A stretch of 64,000 bases of DNA from Trifolium pratense (GCF_020283565.1 NC_060062.1:22416127-22480126); one strand, 5' to 3'; positions 41,335 through 54,799 are shown, numbered from the stretch's first letter. Notes: generated by a model not told the origin, from the sequence alone. Made by a program: numbers and translations.

Positions 41335-43340
41335 CTCTTATTTGTTTCAAAATATAAGAAAAATTGATAATTTTTTTTTTTAATGTATTTAGTTAAATTT
41401 TTTAACCAAATTGTTTTTTATATTTTAAGACAGAATTAAACATTTTTAATGATCCACTAATTATGCGTGATAGAGATATCACATTATTTATGTAGTGTAG
41501 AGTTTGAATCTGAGATTTTCTACTTATTCACCTTGGAGCATCTTCAATGGACATAACTTATGAAAGTCATTTTGGATAGCTTATCTCTTATTTGTTGGGT
41601 TGCGGTGTGCCACGTCACATTTATATAACCTACAATTTAGTTTTATTTCAAAGATCCGTTTGATCTGCAAAATATAAGTACGGGACAAAATAGTACATGA
41701 CAGAACAACACAAGACAAATTTTAAGGTATTGATCAAATTTTGTCTGGTGCAATATTTGGTGAACAAAATGTTATTTTTGTTATTTAAACAACTTGTATA
41801 GAGGACAAAATGATGTCTTGTGGTTTAGTGACAAGAATTTTAGTTTTTGTTTAGTCCCCCCAATTTGTCGAGTTCCAGAAACGATTTTAAAATCAAATAC
41901 ACATTATAACTAAATTTGTCATGTTCATACGACCTTACTTGAAGAGGATCTCTTCTATAAGATCGTACTATTGTGTCCTTGATTTCTAAGGAGACATGAA
42001 CATAAATTTGTCTTGTTGAGACATTTATTTTTTAGCGAATTAAAGGCATTTCAATGGTGTATATTTAAACGACGTACTACTAAAATCTCACTGTTATATA
42101 CTTTTATATATAAATTACTTTGAGCTCTACCAAAAAAAAAAAATTTACTTTGAGCTGAATTTGTCACTTAATATTGTAAAAGAAAATAATGAATAAATAT
42201 GTACCCAAAAAAAATAATGGATAAATTTTGGGGCTCTGTTGTGAAATTTCAAGGCTTCATCATTGCAGCCATTAACTACATTTATTACAGGATCCGTTTT
42301 CAGTTTGACTTTTGTTAGATGTATGATCCAACATCCATGCATGTGTAGCTTCGAAGTTCCAAGTCATTTCTTTAGCTTCATGTATAAGGAATAGTGTACG
42401 ACTGGATAATGTTAATAGTTTGATTTCAGGATTACAGCAAAAATATAAAATTAATTGTTGGAGTGATATTGATGTGGAAATGCTCTAATCGTAGTAACCA
42501 CATATCATTTCATTTTTTATTTTATATTATATTCAGTTTTTAAAAAATAAAATAATAAATAAGTGAAAAAAATTATGTTTTAAAGCTCACTTTTTTTATG
42601 TGTATGTTATTATCTTAAGATGGATAAGTCGATGATGTTATTAAATATATGAAATTTTAAGTAGGACGATGCGGGTGTAAGCACACCCCGTCCCCACACC
42701 CGCCCCCATATTCAAAATTCGGATTTTCCCCGTATCCATCCCCGTACCCAGTTAGATCAGTGTTTTTCGTTAAATTTGGAGACCGAGATGGTGGATCCGT
42801 GTCATTTTCCATGCTTATATCAAATGGCTCAAAACTAATCCAACAAAAATTATAACACTAAACCTTTCGGATCAAACTAACTAAAATTGAGAACTTTGTC
42901 GATCAGACTAACTAAAGTTAGTATAATTTTTTATTTTGGGCCCCTACATACATGAACCCTAAGTCGTTGGCCCAAATCCATATGCCCAGGGTCGACCTTG
43001 ATTCGGATAGGCCTCGTATCTTGGTTTCAAACTTGAAATTTTCATTTATGTGTGTGAGATTCATTTAGTATTATTTAATTTACATATCTTTTAAAAAAAA
43101 TTGACAAAAAAACATATCTTATAAAATTGGAAAATGCTAAAGTTGTGTATTCAATATCTTATGTTCTTCAAAAAAAAATGTTGAAGTTAGGCAGTCAAAA
43201 AATATATCTTGAAGTTATAAAAATTGTTTTTTTCACATAATTTTTTTTTTGCTCATTTCCTCTTTTGTTTTCTTAACTGGTGCTTCAAAGATGCTAAGTT
43301 GTCAATGTCAAAAAAAAAAATGCTAAGTTGTCATGTTACT
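41335..43340. other. AT-rich intergenic sequence
   Basis: No gene. Contains a GGGTGTAAGCACACCCCGTCC / CCCGTATCCATCCCCGTACCC patch (42665-42750) typical of the 'GGGGACGGGG' class of plant repeats, and several A-runs. Confidence 0.5.
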
Positions 43341-43350
43341 TTAAAATTTA

Positions 43351-43946
43351 GACTTAAATGTTGTTTTGACCCTCCAAATTTTATAATTGTGCGATTTTGA
43401 TCCCCACAAGTTTAAATTTCTTGATTTTAACCCTTAAGTTTAATTAAATTGCTTAAATGTTATTTTCAATTGCTCAATTTTGGCCCCTAAATTTATCCGC
43501 TTTTTGCATGTGCTCCTTATTGACCTTTTTGACTAAAAGTCGTATGTGACATTTTAAAATTTTAAAAATATTTTTAAAATAAATAAAAGTGTTTTTAAAA
43601 TTTAAAATATGTTTTAATTAAAATAAAAAAATGTTTAGAAAAATATAAATATTTTTTTAAAAAAATGTTTTTTAATAAAAGGTTTAATACAATTTGTCAT
43701 TTTTTCAATTTTTAAAACATCTTTTTAATTTTATTTTTTAAAAAATTTTAAAATTTTTAAAATACCACATGAGCAATTTTTAGCTAAAAAAATCAACGAG
43801 AGGCCCGTAAATAAAAAAGAGCATAAATTTTGAGGACCGAAATTGAGCAATTGAAACTCTGGACTAAAATCGAAATTAAAATCAAGCAATTAAAACTTGA
43901 GGCGAAAATCACCAATTATAAAACTTGGGTCACAATTATAATTGTA
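43351..43946. mobile_element. Large hairpin (fold-back) element
   Basis: The left part CTTAAATGTTGTTTTGACCC...AATTGTGCGATTTTGATCCC...CAATTGCTCAATTTTGG is matched in inverted order by the right part from 43800 to 43946. The two arms are ~150-200 bp, imperfect, around an extremely A/T-rich centre. No coding capacity. Confidence 0.7.
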
Positions 43947-45503
43947 AAATGTTTATAACCACGGTCATTTACAAATAGATAGACTACTAAATTTATTAGC
44001 TTATGTCACTAGACACAAGTTTTAAGCAGATGAAAAAATAGCTCTTTATGGAAAAAGTTGGTCATTTTCTTACATCAAAAGCGATTTCCCTGCCCTTAAG
44101 AGATTACGTTTGCATGCTTTGGTGCTGGCAAAAACTAGTTTGAAAATTATTTAAAAGGAAACTAGCTGCACATGTCGTAAGTTCAGCACCTTTATATTAT
44201 TTCATCATTATATAAAAAAATTGTCTTCTACAAACTCTACCTCTTTTTATCTATTGTTCAAAATTTTGGACAAAAACTAATGAAGGGCTCGCTAATGATA
44301 TGGTAATGATAATAACATGATTACTAACTGGGAATAGATTGCCTGCAGTGACATCATCATTCAGTGAAATCACAGTCATCCATAAAAATAGGGAGAGAAA
44401 AAAATTGAAGAAAGAGATGACTTTTGATGGTTTGGATCAACACTTGAGAGAATCCAATAAATTTTCCACCGGAGAGGATCCATTCCCGTACTAACCACAA
44501 CACTAGAGGGACAAAATCTCAAACAACTTAATTGGACTTATATTTTATATATTCTTTCATCTTACTACATTAGGGTATTATAGTTTACTTTAAATTGATT
44601 TGAAGTAAATATTTATCCGATCCAATAATTAAAATAACATCATGTTCAAATTAGATTGCTTCTTTGAAAAGTCTCATCTAATTTATATATGTTTTTTTGG
44701 ATTATTATGTTATGGAAATGAAGTTTATCCGGTGTTGATTAATCTTCGTCGTATCTGATCTCCATGATTATTTATAAGGAGTCTAAAACTCTTACCACTT
44801 GAATCAATTATTATAAGTTTTTTTATTTTGTTATTGAAGTAGATAATATTTTTATCGATACAAAATGATGATTTATTTCTTAAAAAAAATAAAAAAAAAC
44901 ATGATTTATTAAATAAAAAAAAGAAATAATTAATAGAGCATTAGTCTTTGTCAAAAAAAGAAAATCAGAGGACTGCCTCAAAATAATTATTGGTACCAAC
45001 ATTTTTTTCAGCAAATGACACATATTACAAAAAGAACTACCAAGATAAAAAATATGTTAAGAAATAAAAAAAAAAAAAGCTACCAAGAAAATAAAACCAT
45101 GATTAAATGACAACTATAATGGAAAAGGACTTCAAGTCTTCAATGGTTCTGTTTTCAACTCTGCGTTAATACCACTTCCATAATTTAAATATTGATGTAT
45201 TCAATATTAATAAATAATGTAACCATAAATAAGTACTTTAGCTTTCCCCATGATAAATTGATAATTAATCTTACCAGCACAATTACTTGTGAAAGAATTA
45301 TGTAATAGTGAGTGTGAGAGCTGTTATGATATCGCATCTCAACTACGTATAACGGTATAAGACAATTGTCAAAAAACAAAAAAAAAACTACGTATAAGAC
45401 AATTAAGGGCCTTATGATATGGAGTGTCTTTTTATGAACATATAAATGTGCTTAGATTTTTACGTTTAGAATTTTAAAATCATGAGTGAAGACAAATTAT
45501 ATT
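43947..45503. other. AT-rich intergenic sequence
   Basis: I see no gene, RNA or recognisable element in this stretch. Confidence 0.5.
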
Positions 45504-45508
45504 TCTAT
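45504..45508. repeat. Copia-2 target site duplication (TCTAT), left copy
   Basis: TCTAT precedes the LTR at 45509 and recurs at 50739-50743. Confidence 0.95.
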
Positions 45509-46072
45509 TGTTGGCGCAGCTTAAGCTTTTAACCTCACACACTTTGGCCTGCACAGGCCTCACTAACCAGCAGTCAAGCAAGGAATCTCGCGCGCGCTGC
45601 ACTGTCACTCTGGCCTTGCCTATGAGCACAGTTTATGCAGGATCTGCTTTTCCTTGTTGCTGCAACAATGGTGAATCGTTTTGGAAGAAAGAAACACACA
45701 ATTTACAGAGGAGAAGGAAGAAGAAGATTAGAGAAAATAGGAGTCAGTTTTATTCATCCTCAATGGGGAAAGAAAAGGTTGATTACAATCACTAATCATG
45801 AGCCTTATTTATACTAACACTAGATCATCACATTTTGATGATTCTCCTAGGCTCTAACCAACTAACTAATCTCTAACTGACTCTAAACACTTTAACTACC
45901 TAGGCAAAACAAAATCAAACTGAATTCAACAAACTTTCTTAACAAACTTCACTAACAAACTAACTAACTTGCTTGAGAAGCAATTAGTTATTCCTCCAAT
46001 TTTAGCTAGCTTGCACACCAAGTCAGCTTTCACAACATGGATTAATCATCTAAGGTCTTCTTAGATTCAACA
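45509..46072 (-). repeat. Copia-2 3' LTR (564 bp)
   Basis: TGTTGGCGCAGCTTAAGC...TTAGATTCAACA. The 95-codon plus-strand frame present in both LTRs is a repeat by-product, not a gene. Confidence 0.95.
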
Positions 46073-46079
46073 CACCCCC

Positions 46080-49000
46080 TTAATTCATGTTGTCCACTGT
46101 CTCAATTCCCATCTCACTTCTCAATTTTTCAAAAACCTGTGTTGTTACAGCCTTGGTTAACAAGTCTGCAACTTGCTCTTCACTTCTGCAGTGCATTAGG
46201 GCCAAGTTACCATTGCTTACCTGCTCTCTTAAGTAATGGAACCTCAGCTCTATATGCTTGCTTCTTCCATGAGCAATAGGGTTCTTTGCCAGATTGATAG
46301 CAGACACATTATCAATCTTCAAAGTCACTGACTCACACTTGTCTTGACTGATTTCCTCAATCAGGTTTTTCAACCAGATGGCTTGACAAGTGCTGAGTGA
46401 AGCTGCTATGTATTCAGCCTCACATGAGGACAAGGCTACTACTGGTTCCTTTTTTGAACACCATGATATTGGTGATCCACCATAGAAAAACATATAGCCA
46501 GCTGTTGATTTTCTATCTTCATGATCACCACACCATTTTGAATCTGTGTAGCCTATCAATTTGCATTCTTTGCCTCTATCACTTGCAGGGAACATAATAC
46601 CATAGTTTATGGTCCCTTTCACATATCTAAGTATTCTCTTCACTGCAATCAAATGTGAACTTTTAGGCCTTTCCATGAACCTGCTTGCAATCCCTACACT
46701 GTAAGCCAAGTCAGGCCTTGTATTGCACAAGTACCTCAAAGAGCCAATGATCTTTCTATAGAATGTAGGGTCTACATCCTCCTCTTCTGCACATTTTGTT
46801 AACTGTGACCTTGGCTCAGCAGGTGACAATGCAACATTGCATTTGTCCATCTCAAATTTCTTTAATATCTCTGATGCATATCTAGTCTGATGCATTAGGA
46901 TTCCTTGTTCATTTCTCAGAAACTCAATGCCTAGAAAATATGTCATTAGGCCTAAATCTGTCATTTCAAACTCTTCCCTCAAGTCACTTTTGAATTCACT
47001 AATGTAAGAATCATTGCTTCCTGTGATGAGCAAATCATCTACATATAGACAAATTATAATGACTCCCTTTGCAGCATCTTTCTTGACATACACTCCATGT
47101 TCTGTGACACACTTCTTAAACCCTATTTCATTTAAGAACTTGTCAATTCTTTTGTTCCAGGCTCTTGGAGCCTGTTTCAATCCATAGAGTGCCTTCTTAA
47201 GCTTATACACCTTAAGCTCTTGACCTTTCACTTCATAACCAGGTGGCTGGGCAACATATACTTCCTCTTCTATAGGACCATTCAGAAAAGCTGACTTCAC
47301 ATCCATTTGATACATTGGCCAATCATTTAGGTTAGCAAGAGCAGTTACTAACCTAATTGTTTCCATTCTAGTAACAGGTGCAAATACTTCATCATAGTCA
47401 ATACCTTCTTTCTGAAGAAATCCCTTTGCCACTAGCCTTGCTTTGTATCTGGTTATCTCACCTTTTGAGTTCACTTTCAGCTTGTAAACCCACTTCACAT
47501 CTATTGCTTTCTTTCTCTGTGGTAGATCCACCAGCTCCCATGTTTGATTGCTTTCAATTGAATCCAATTCTTCTTTCATAGCACCTCTCCACTTTTCACT
47601 TTGTAGAGCACTATGCACATCAATTGGTTCAGATTCAGCCATGAATGCTAAATGGATCAACTCACCATCATTATTCACTTGACCATCTGAGTTCATTTCA
47701 CATTCTTGTAGTCTTGCTGGCAGAACTCTAGGCCTGTTTGATCTTCTCACCTCAGAAACTGGTTGATTTACTTGTTCTTCACTAATCTCTTCAATCATCA
47801 CACTAGTTGACTTCTTTCTGTCATTAGTGTTCCAGTCCCATTCCTTAAGCTCATCAATTATTACATCTCTACTGATCACCACATTGTTGTTGATTGGATC
47901 ATAGAGTTTGTAACCTCCAGTTGAGTGATAGCCAACCAATATCATCATTGTTGACTTATCATCCAGCTTCTTCCTCAATTGATCAGGTGTGTGTCTGAAG
48001 ACTAGTGAACCAAACACTCTCATATGATTCACATTTGGCTTGTGTCCTGACCAACATTCTTCTGGTGTGATACCCTTCAATCTCTTTGTAGGGCACCTAT
48101 TCAATGTATAAGTAGCAGTAGAAACTGCTTCACCCCATAACTCCTTAGGTAAATGCTTTCCCTTCAACATACACCTCACCATATCCATTATTGTTCTATT
48201 TTTTCTTTCAGCAGTCCCATTCTGTTGTGGAGTATATGGTGGAACTATGTCATGTACAATACCTTCAATGTCACAGAATTTTGCAAATTCATGTGATACA
48301 TACTCTCCTCCCCCATCTGTTCTTAGGGTTTTGAGCCTCTTACCACTTTGTCTTTCAACTGTAGCTTTAAATTTCTTAAAAATTTCAAACACATCACTTT
48401 TCTTGCTTATCAAGTAAGTCCATAGTTTTCTGCTATAATCATCTATGAAGCTTACAAAGTACCTGTTACCTCCAATTGAGTTCACCTGCATTGGACCACA
48501 TACATCTGAATACACCACTTCAAGTACACAATTAGACTTGCTTACTGCATACTTGCTGAAACTTCCTTTGTGCTGTTTTGACTGCACACACTCTTCACAA
48601 ATTTCCTCAGGCACTTGCAGGTTTGGTAAGCCAGTCACCATTTTTGACTTCTGCAACAGATTGAGATCCTTGAAGTTCAAGTGTCCCATCCTATAGTGCC
48701 ATCTCCATTCCTCTCTGCTTGATGCAGTCATCAAGCACTTGTGGTTCAGAACATTTAGCTCAATCTTGAATGTTCTATTCTTTGACATTTCAGTTTTTAA
48801 CATCAAGTTACCTTTAGTGTTATACACTTTCAGCAACCTATTCTCCATCACAATTCTGTAATCTTTCTCTAGCAATTGGCCTATGCTAAGTAGATTACAT
48901 TTCATACCTGGTATGTACAATACACCAGAAATCACTGAACACTTACCATCCTTTCTTTTGATGGTTACATCACCAATGGCTTGTACTGCAAGACTGCTGT

Positions 49001-50141
49001 TGTCTGCAAACTTGACATTGTGATTTTGAGTAGCTTTTAGGCTTGTGAACCAATCTTTCCTTCCTGTCATGTGTGTTGTACATCCAGTGTCAAGATACCA
49101 CTTTTCTTGCAGATCACTTTCATCTTTTGTAGTTACAAGGAGCATAACTGAGCCTTCATCATCATCATCATTTCTTGCTATTTTGGCTTCAGCATCACTT
49201 GATTCCTCTCTGAATCTACATTCATCTGCAAAATGACCATAATTTTGGCAATTATAGCATTGAATGTGTTTCTTGTCAAACTTTCCTCTTCCACCTCTGC
49301 CACCTCTTCCACCTCTGCCACCTCTTCCACCTCTTCCATCTCCATTGTAACCACCTCTGCCACCTCTTCCACCTCTGCCACCTCCATTTGTATCTTGATT
49401 CTCTTTTCCATTTCCATTCTGATAACTATCCTTTCCTTTGTTATTTTGCCATTTTCCCTTTCCTTTCTTATTCTTGTTATTCTGCTGAACTTGTAATGCT
49501 ATTTCACCATTGGACTTGTCAGAGTTTCTCTGATTCATCCTTTGTTCATGAGCTTCTAAAGAGCCTTGCAGTTCTTCAACTTTTATACTGTCAAGATCCT
49601 TAGATTCCTCTATAGCAGCTACCACATAATCAAACTTAGGAGTTAAAGATCTCAGTATCTTTTCAACTCTCATTGTACCAGACACAATCTCACCACATGC
49701 TTTCATTTCATTAACTAGTTTTGCAATCTTTGTAAAGAATTCACTTACAGTTTCTTTCTCTTCCATTTGTAGCTGCGCAAACTTGCTTCTTAGGGTTTGT
49801 AACTTCACTTTCTTCACCTTCTGATCTCCAGCATAAGCTGTTGCCAAAATATCCCAAGCTTGTTTAGCTGACTCACAATCTCCAACCTTTTCAAAGATAT
49901 CAGGGCTTACACTTTGATGAATTATGAATAACGCCTTGTAATCCTTCTTCTTCAATTCTTTGTGTTGTGTTCTTTGAACCTCTGTTGCACCTTCTGAGAG
50001 TGGTTCCACACCACTAATCACTTGTTCCATCACATCTTGATAATTGAACAAAACTTTCATTTGTTTGCTCCAATTATCATAATTCTTTCCATCCAAAACT
50101 GGAAGATTCGCAGGGAATTGACCATTGTTAAAGGTTGCCAT
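46080..50141 (-). CDS. Copia-2 gag-pol polyprotein, 1353 aa
   Basis: A single uninterrupted frame. Gag (~1-245) has [17 protein letters not shown] and [20 protein letters not shown] Gly/Arg repeat ([11 protein letters not shown], ~255-290) precedes the CCHC knuckle [14 protein letters not shown] (~293-306). Protease is [13 protein letters not shown]. Integrase has the HHCC region ([13 protein letters not shown]...CEECVQSK), [26 protein letters not shown] and [10 protein letters not shown]. Reverse transcriptase shows [14 protein letters not shown] and [10 protein letters not shown]. RNase H has [37 protein letters not shown] and ELRFHYLRE. All catalytic motifs seen are intact. Gag and pol are in one frame, as usual for plant copia. 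Confidence 0.96.
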   Translation of the reverse strand: MATFNNGQFPANLPVLDGKNYDNWSKQMKVLFNYQDVMEQVISGVEPLSEGATEVQRTQHKELKKKDYKALFIIHQSVSPDIFEKVGDCESAKQAWDILATAYAGDQKVKKVKLQTLRSKFAQLQMEEKETVSEFFTKIAKLVNEMKACGEIVSGTMRVEKILRSLTPKFDYVVAAIEESKDLDSIKVEELQGSLEAHEQRMNQRNSDKSNGEIALQVQQNNKNKKGKGKWQNNKGKDSYQNGNGKENQDTNGGGRGGRGGRGGYNGDGRGGRGGRGGRGGRGGRGKFDKKHIQCYNCQNYGHFADECRFREESSDAEAKIARNDDDDEGSVMLLVTTKDESDLQEKWYLDTGCTTHMTGRKDWFTSLKATQNHNVKFADNSSLAVQAIGDVTIKRKDGKCSVISGVLYIPGMKCNLLSIGQLLEKDYRIVMENRLLKVYNTKGNLMLKTEMSKNRTFKIELNVLNHKCLMTASSREEWRWHYRMGHLNFKDLNLLQKSKMVTGLPNLQVPEEICEECVQSKQHKGSFSKYAVSKSNCVLEVVYSDVCGPMQVNSIGGNRYFVSFIDDYSRKLWTYLISKKSDVFEIFKKFKATVERQSGKRLKTLRTDGGGEYVSHEFAKFCDIEGIVHDIVPPYTPQQNGTAERKNRTIMDMVRCMLKGKHLPKELWGEAVSTATYTLNRCPTKRLKGITPEECWSGHKPNVNHMRVFGSLVFRHTPDQLRKKLDDKSTMMILVGYHSTGGYKLYDPINNNVVISRDVIIDELKEWDWNTNDRKKSTSVMIEEISEEQVNQPVSEVRRSNRPRVLPARLQECEMNSDGQVNNDGELIHLAFMAESEPIDVHSALQSEKWRGAMKEELDSIESNQTWELVDLPQRKKAIDVKWVYKLKVNSKGEITRYKARLVAKGFLQKEGIDYDEVFAPVTRMETIRLVTALANLNDWPMYQMDVKSAFLNGPIEEEVYVAQPPGYEVKGQELKVYKLKKALYGLKQAPRAWNKRIDKFLNEIGFKKCVTEHGVYVKKDAAKGVIIICLYVDDLLITGSNDSYISEFKSDLREEFEMTDLGLMTYFLGIEFLRNEQGILMHQTRYASEILKKFEMDKCNVALSPAEPRSQLTKCAEEEDVDPTFYRKIIGSLRYLCNTRPDLAYSVGIASRFMERPKSSHLIAVKRILRYVKGTINYGIMFPASDRGKECKLIGYTDSKWCGDHEDRKSTAGYMFFYGGSPISWCSKKEPVVALSSCEAEYIAASLSTCQAIWLKNLIEEISQDKCESVTLKIDNVSAINLAKNPIAHGRSKHIELRFHYLREQVSNGNLALMHCRSEEQVADLLTKAVTTQVFEKLRSEMGIETVDNMN
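49275..49386. repeat. Short tandem repeat encoding the RGG tract
   Basis: Repeats of CCACCTCT(T/G)CC on the plus strand, encoding [11 protein letters not shown] in copia-2 gag. Likely a slippage-prone tract with RNA-binding properties. Confidence 0.85.
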
Positions 50142-50174
50142 GGTTAAAGCACGAACCAGGCTCTTGATGCCAGA

Positions 50175-50738
50175 TGTTGGCGCAGCTTAAGCTTTTAACC
50201 TCACACACTTTGGCCTGCACAGGCCTCACTAACCAGCAGTCAAGCAAGGAATCTCGCGCGCGCTGCACTGTCACTCTGGCCTTGCCTATGAGCACAGTTT
50301 ATGCAGGATCTGCTTTTCCTTGTTGCTGCAACAATGGTGAATCGTTTTGGAAGAAAGAAACACACAATTTACAGAGGAGAAGGAAGAAGAAGATTAGAGA
50401 AAATAGGAGTCAGTTTTATTCATCCTCAATGGGGAAAGAAAAGGTTGATTACAATCACTAATCATGAGCCTTATTTATACTAACACTAGATCATCACATT
50501 TTGATGATTCTCCTAGGCTCTAACCAACTAACTAATCTCTAACTGACTCTAAACACTTTAACTACCTAGGCAAAACAAAATCAAACTGAATTCAACAAAC
50601 TTTCTTAACAAACTTCACTAACAAACTAACTAACTTGCTTGAGAAGCAATTAGTTATTCCTCCAATTTTAGCTAGCTTGCACACCAAGTCAGCTTTCACA
50701 ACATGGATTAATCATCTAAGGTCTTCTTAGATTCAACA
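50175..50738 (-). repeat. Copia-2 5' LTR (564 bp)
   Basis: Partner of 45509-46072, apparently without differences. Confidence 0.95.
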
Positions 50739-50743
50739 TCTAT

Positions 50744-52556
50744 AAGAGACAATTTTATTTTTTTTACGAAAAAGTGCTTATAACATACTATTATTGATTA
50801 AAATGTGTTCAATACAATTTGGTATATCAAACATAATTTGGACACTAATTAAAGATGGGGTTGCCGAGATTGTTTTTATTAACTTATGATTTGAGTTATT
50901 TGAAATAGAAACCATTTTTTTTTTCTATTAAAATCTATACGTCACTCACTCCAAAATAGATGGTTTATAAACATATGTACAATTAGACCATGGATCACAA
51001 TTGCATATAGTAAAAGCATGCATTGTTGTAGTTGAATTTGAATTCTTTAAAGTTAGAAATTTCACAATTAAGCATTTGAGAGATCAATAATTGTTCGATT
51101 AAGATTGGATGACATGGTGAACAGCCGCCAAGATTCTTTCTTTTTCTGGTACATTCGCCAAGATTCTTATTGCGCTAATTAATGCATAGAATTATATCGT
51201 TGAGCATAAGGGGAGTTCGGGTCCATTGCAGTCATGCAATTTAGGGTGCCTGATCGTCACATTCTAATGAAATTTACAAATTAGGATAAAATTCATAGAT
51301 TGAGATCAAGAGTCACAATTGCAATATATAGACAATTAAATTTTATGTATTTTTTTTGACAAAAATTAAATTTTATGTATCTTTTTTGACAAAAGTTAAA
51401 TTTTATGTATATATGTTTACACTAGTTATTTCTAGTTATATATTATTTGTATGTCCATTTTATTTATGATGGGTAACAATTCAATCTTATGTAGAACTAT
51501 TCTTGGAGTAAGTTGATGGCCTCATATATAAAAATGTCACACATTATTATGCAAAGGGATGGACAAGCAAATAGTATATAATGATTTGTACTATTATTTA
51601 TACTCTTTTGATTCGAGTATTGCTAACTATTTAAACACAAAAAGATTTTGCTAACGAATGTTCCCGAATCTTTAAGCATTTTAAATAGTAATTTTTTGAA
51701 TAAAATAATTATCAGGGTGTCTCCACCACAATAACTAGGTTGACGCGCATATACTAAGATTGAAAAATATTAAACAATAAAAACTGCGAACTAACCATAT
51801 TGAAATAAGGTTGTGTTGTATCCGTATTATAGCTAAATCTGTGTTTAAATAACATTTTTCTTTTGATTTATATACAGCCATAGTCAAATTTGTATCATAT
51901 CGATCAACAACTTAATATTAGAAGAACAATTGTTCAAAAAAAATATTAGAAGAACAATGCTAATATATATGCTATAATCAATAATAAATCACCGACTAAT
52001 ATTTATGTATAACTCCCACAACAGTTCATATTTAGGTGTCTGTCCCGCAATTATTTTTTAGTTATACCCACCAACCTATTCAAAATTAAATTCAGTGTCT
52101 TTCGTGTGGACCAATTTACAATTATGTCCCAATTCCTCATTGTCACCTTATAGAACAATCTTTTTTTTTTTTTTTGACTAAACCTTATAGAACAATCTTA
52201 AAATCCTAATCTTCGGTTATAGGTACGGATTTTCAGTTATCAACTAATAATTATAAGCTTAGGTTTCATAATTTCATTCTTTATGTTTATAATTTGACGG
52301 TGAGGAAATTAATTTATTTTGAATTGGGCCATACGTAGGACAGTGCCTTTAAATGGGGTGGTATATACCTTGAAAATAATTTGAGTGACTTATACAAGTT
52401 TAGAAGTTTTGGGAGCTTTCTGTATCACAAATTTAAAGTTAGCATATATATGTAGGCCAATATATAAAATTAGATATACATGCATGTGGTCCAAAACAAA
52501 ATCTTTGGCCAAAAAATAAATAATTCGTTTCTGAGATTCCATATTTTAATTTGGGT
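50744..52556. other. AT-rich intergenic sequence
   Basis: No gene recognised. It includes a 2.5-copy ~32-bp tandem repeat at 51337-51412 (AATTTTATGTAT.TTTTTTGA). Confidence 0.5.
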
Positions 52557-52939
52557 TGAAATATTTATATTGGTCTCAAGTTCTAAAATCTTTCTATGCA
52601 AGAAAATATTATGGAAAATTAATTTTATTATTCTACCAAAAAGAATATTAATTTTATCATGATGCACTGAAAATGGTTTATGTGAAGTCCACCAACCACT
52701 ACTTGTTTAGTGTGAAGGCTCAAGATTTAGTGAGAGACTAGATCCAATATCTAATATCTTTTTAAGATTTAGTGAGAGACTAGATCCAATATTTATATTG
52801 GTCTCAAGTTATAAAATATTTCTATGCAAAAAAAATATTATGGAAAATTAATTTTATTATTCTACCAAAAAGAATATTAATTTTATCATGATGCACTGAA
52901 AATGGTTTATGTGAATTCCACCAACCACTACTTGTTTAG
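52557..52939. repeat. Direct duplication of ~145 bp, about 233 bp apart
   Basis: ATATTTATATTGGTCTCAAG...TGATGCACTGAAAATGG...CCAACCACTACTTGTTTAGT occurs at ~52560-52710 and again at ~52790-52940. A further AAGATTTAGTGAGAGACTAG repeat lies between (52724 and 52763), consistent with a tandem segmental duplication. Confidence 0.88.
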
Positions 52940-53551
52940 TAGGGCTGGGCATCAGTTCGGTTCGGTTCGATTTTGGGCTCAAACTCTAGAACCAGTCGAA
53001 CCGATGGGTGACATATGCATAACCATAGGGAACCAATTAAATACTCGGTTTGGTCGGTTTATGGTTTCTCGGGTTGACTCGGTTTCGGTTCGGTTCAACG
53101 GTTTAAATCATTTTTTAAAAAATTTTGTTTTTCTCAATTTTTTAATTAAAATTGGCCCAATACAATTGCATGTTACTTGTGTCATTTTTTGTTCAAACTT
53201 TTTTCCCCCAATTTTTAGGCTTTAAATTTAGCCATATTGTTAGCCCGTTATTTTCTATTTTTTTTATCCAAATATCTTGTCCAAATCTTTGGTCTAAATT
53301 TTTAATTACTTGTTTTTTCAAATGATTATGTTATTAATAGCTATATGCTTGATAATAATTAATAATAATAAATTAATAACGGTTCGATTTCGGTTTGCAA
53401 TGGGTCGAAAGCTTCCATCCGTAAATCACTCATTTAATACCTTAATATCCACGGTTTACACAATTCCAACCCGTGGTTCCACATAAAACCGGCCCAAATG
53501 CTCTGTTTCGGTTTGGGCCGAACGGTTTCAATCGGATTGGGTCGGTCCCTA
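52940..53551. mobile_element. hAT-like non-autonomous element (612 bp)
   Basis: Ends TAGGGCTGGGC and, in reverse complement, TAGGGACCGACCC. The 8-bp duplication TTGTTTAG (52932-52939 and 53552-53559) is the size typical of hAT elements. The interior is rich in GGTTCGGTTCGG subterminal motifs in both orientations. No transposase frame. Confidence 0.85.
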
Positions 53552-53559
53552 TTGTTTAG

Positions 53560-54321
53560 TGTGAAGGCTCAAGATTTAATGTATATTTATGAAGTCTAGA
53601 TAGTATATACTCTAAATTGTGTACGTACAAAGTATTCTGCACGTGTATAATTTGTTAATGTATCTAGGCTCTATAGACTATATCTTCTAAATTTTAAAAA
53701 TTTCACTTATGTTAATATTTGTATCACACTTGTTTTATTTTATTTTTTAGAAATAATGTTATTAGTATAGTTAAATTTTGCTGAAAGTAAGAATTGAATC
53801 CGTAAACATTTTCATTTCAACAAAAACATAACATCACCATTTTTTAGTTCAAAAATATGATAGGGACCAAAATCAACGAAATGATATTTTTCTATATGCA
53901 CCTCCTTTCATTTGTAGCCCATCCCTTTCGAATGTGGGCTTGGATTAAAAAAAAGTATCCAACTCTTATGGATGTTTCCTCTTTAGGCCCCCATAGTTCT
54001 TTTTCCTCTTGGAATTTACTTTTTTGCCCTTCAATAAAAATTTCGGTTGCTACCGATTTTTTTTTGCCTTGAAAAAAAAAATCGGTTTCTGTTAACAGAA
54101 TTTTTCCTGAATTTAAACTAGAAAAAACTTCGATTTCTGCGAACTGAAGTTTATAGCAAGGGCAAAATTGGAATATTTGGGGGTATAAAAGATACATGGG
54201 AGGCCTAGAGAGAAAACATCACTCTTATGTTGCTCCCTTACACTACTTTTCAGACGTATTTTGCTGGAATGTGTGAAAATTTCTAAGAGCACCTCCAGCA
54301 GAGGTAACTTTGTGATTGTCC
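53560..54321. other. Intergenic sequence with a transposon-like tract
   Basis: 53880-54240 contains pyrimidine-rich and GGGGTATAAAAGATACATGGG sequence resembling MULE-arm sequence from other plants, but no partner arm is found here. No gene. Confidence 0.4.
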
Positions 54322-54799
54322 CAGGGCCGGCCATGTGAGTGTGCAAGGTGAGCCACCGTGTAGGGCCTCAAACATTTAAGGATATCTAATTGTTTATATC
54401 AGTCTATTAAAAAATTTATATATGTAAAATAAATTAATGACTTTATTACTACTTATTTTGTTACTCAAAAAAAAAATTATTAGACACACTCTTAATTTTA
54501 TAAGTAATTTCTTTTAAAAAAAATATAAGCAACTTGTGGTTGATTGTAAAAAAAAAAGCAACATTACAAGAATTTTTTTTTCCCGACGAAAATGTAAAGT
54601 GCATAATGATATTATATTGAATATGTATTTTATTGTTATTACAATATGTCGCTTTTAGATGTTATTTAATATTATGACTATTTTTTATGTTATTTACAAT
54701 TTAAACAGAGAACGACGTTTTAAAAAATTCTATTTTTATTAAAGATCCATTTTTAATTTTTCAAACAACAGGGCATCCAAATACTCGGGACCGGCCCTG
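54322..54799. mobile_element. MITE with CAGGGCCGG termini
   Basis: The left end CAGGGCCGGCCATGTG and the right end in reverse complement CAGGGCCGGTCCCGAG bracket ~478 A/T-rich bp. Similar termini bound 38647-38768. The 8-bp flanks do not match clearly. Confidence 0.65.

Larger units (their letters stand above)
45509..50738 (-). mobile_element. Young Ty1/copia retrotransposon, apparently intact
   Basis: LTRs of 564 bp (45509-46072 and 50175-50738) appear identical by eye and are flanked by TCTAT. The minus strand gives LTR, PBS TGGCATCAAGAGCC (50172-50159), a single 1353-codon gag-pol and a polypurine tract AAGGGGGTG (46081-46073) that overlaps the pol stop. Total 5.2 kb. Identical LTRs and an open frame indicate very recent transposition and possible autonomy. 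I do not assign a lineage. Confidence 0.95.

Noticed and set aside
42665..42750. Possible gene remnant in a GC-richer patch
   Set aside because: CCCGT/ACGGG simple repeat typical of dispersed plant repeats; no frame.
45508..45795. 95-codon frame, repeated at 50174-50461
   Set aside because: Lies in the identical copia-2 LTRs and starts at the LTR edge; best explained as LTR sequence.
49178..49496. Thr/Ser- and Val/Glu-rich frames on both strands
   Set aside because: Alternative-frame readings of the RGG-encoding repeat in copia-2 gag.
53892..54197. 101-codon minus-strand frame
   Set aside because: No family resemblance; it falls in transposon-arm-like sequence.
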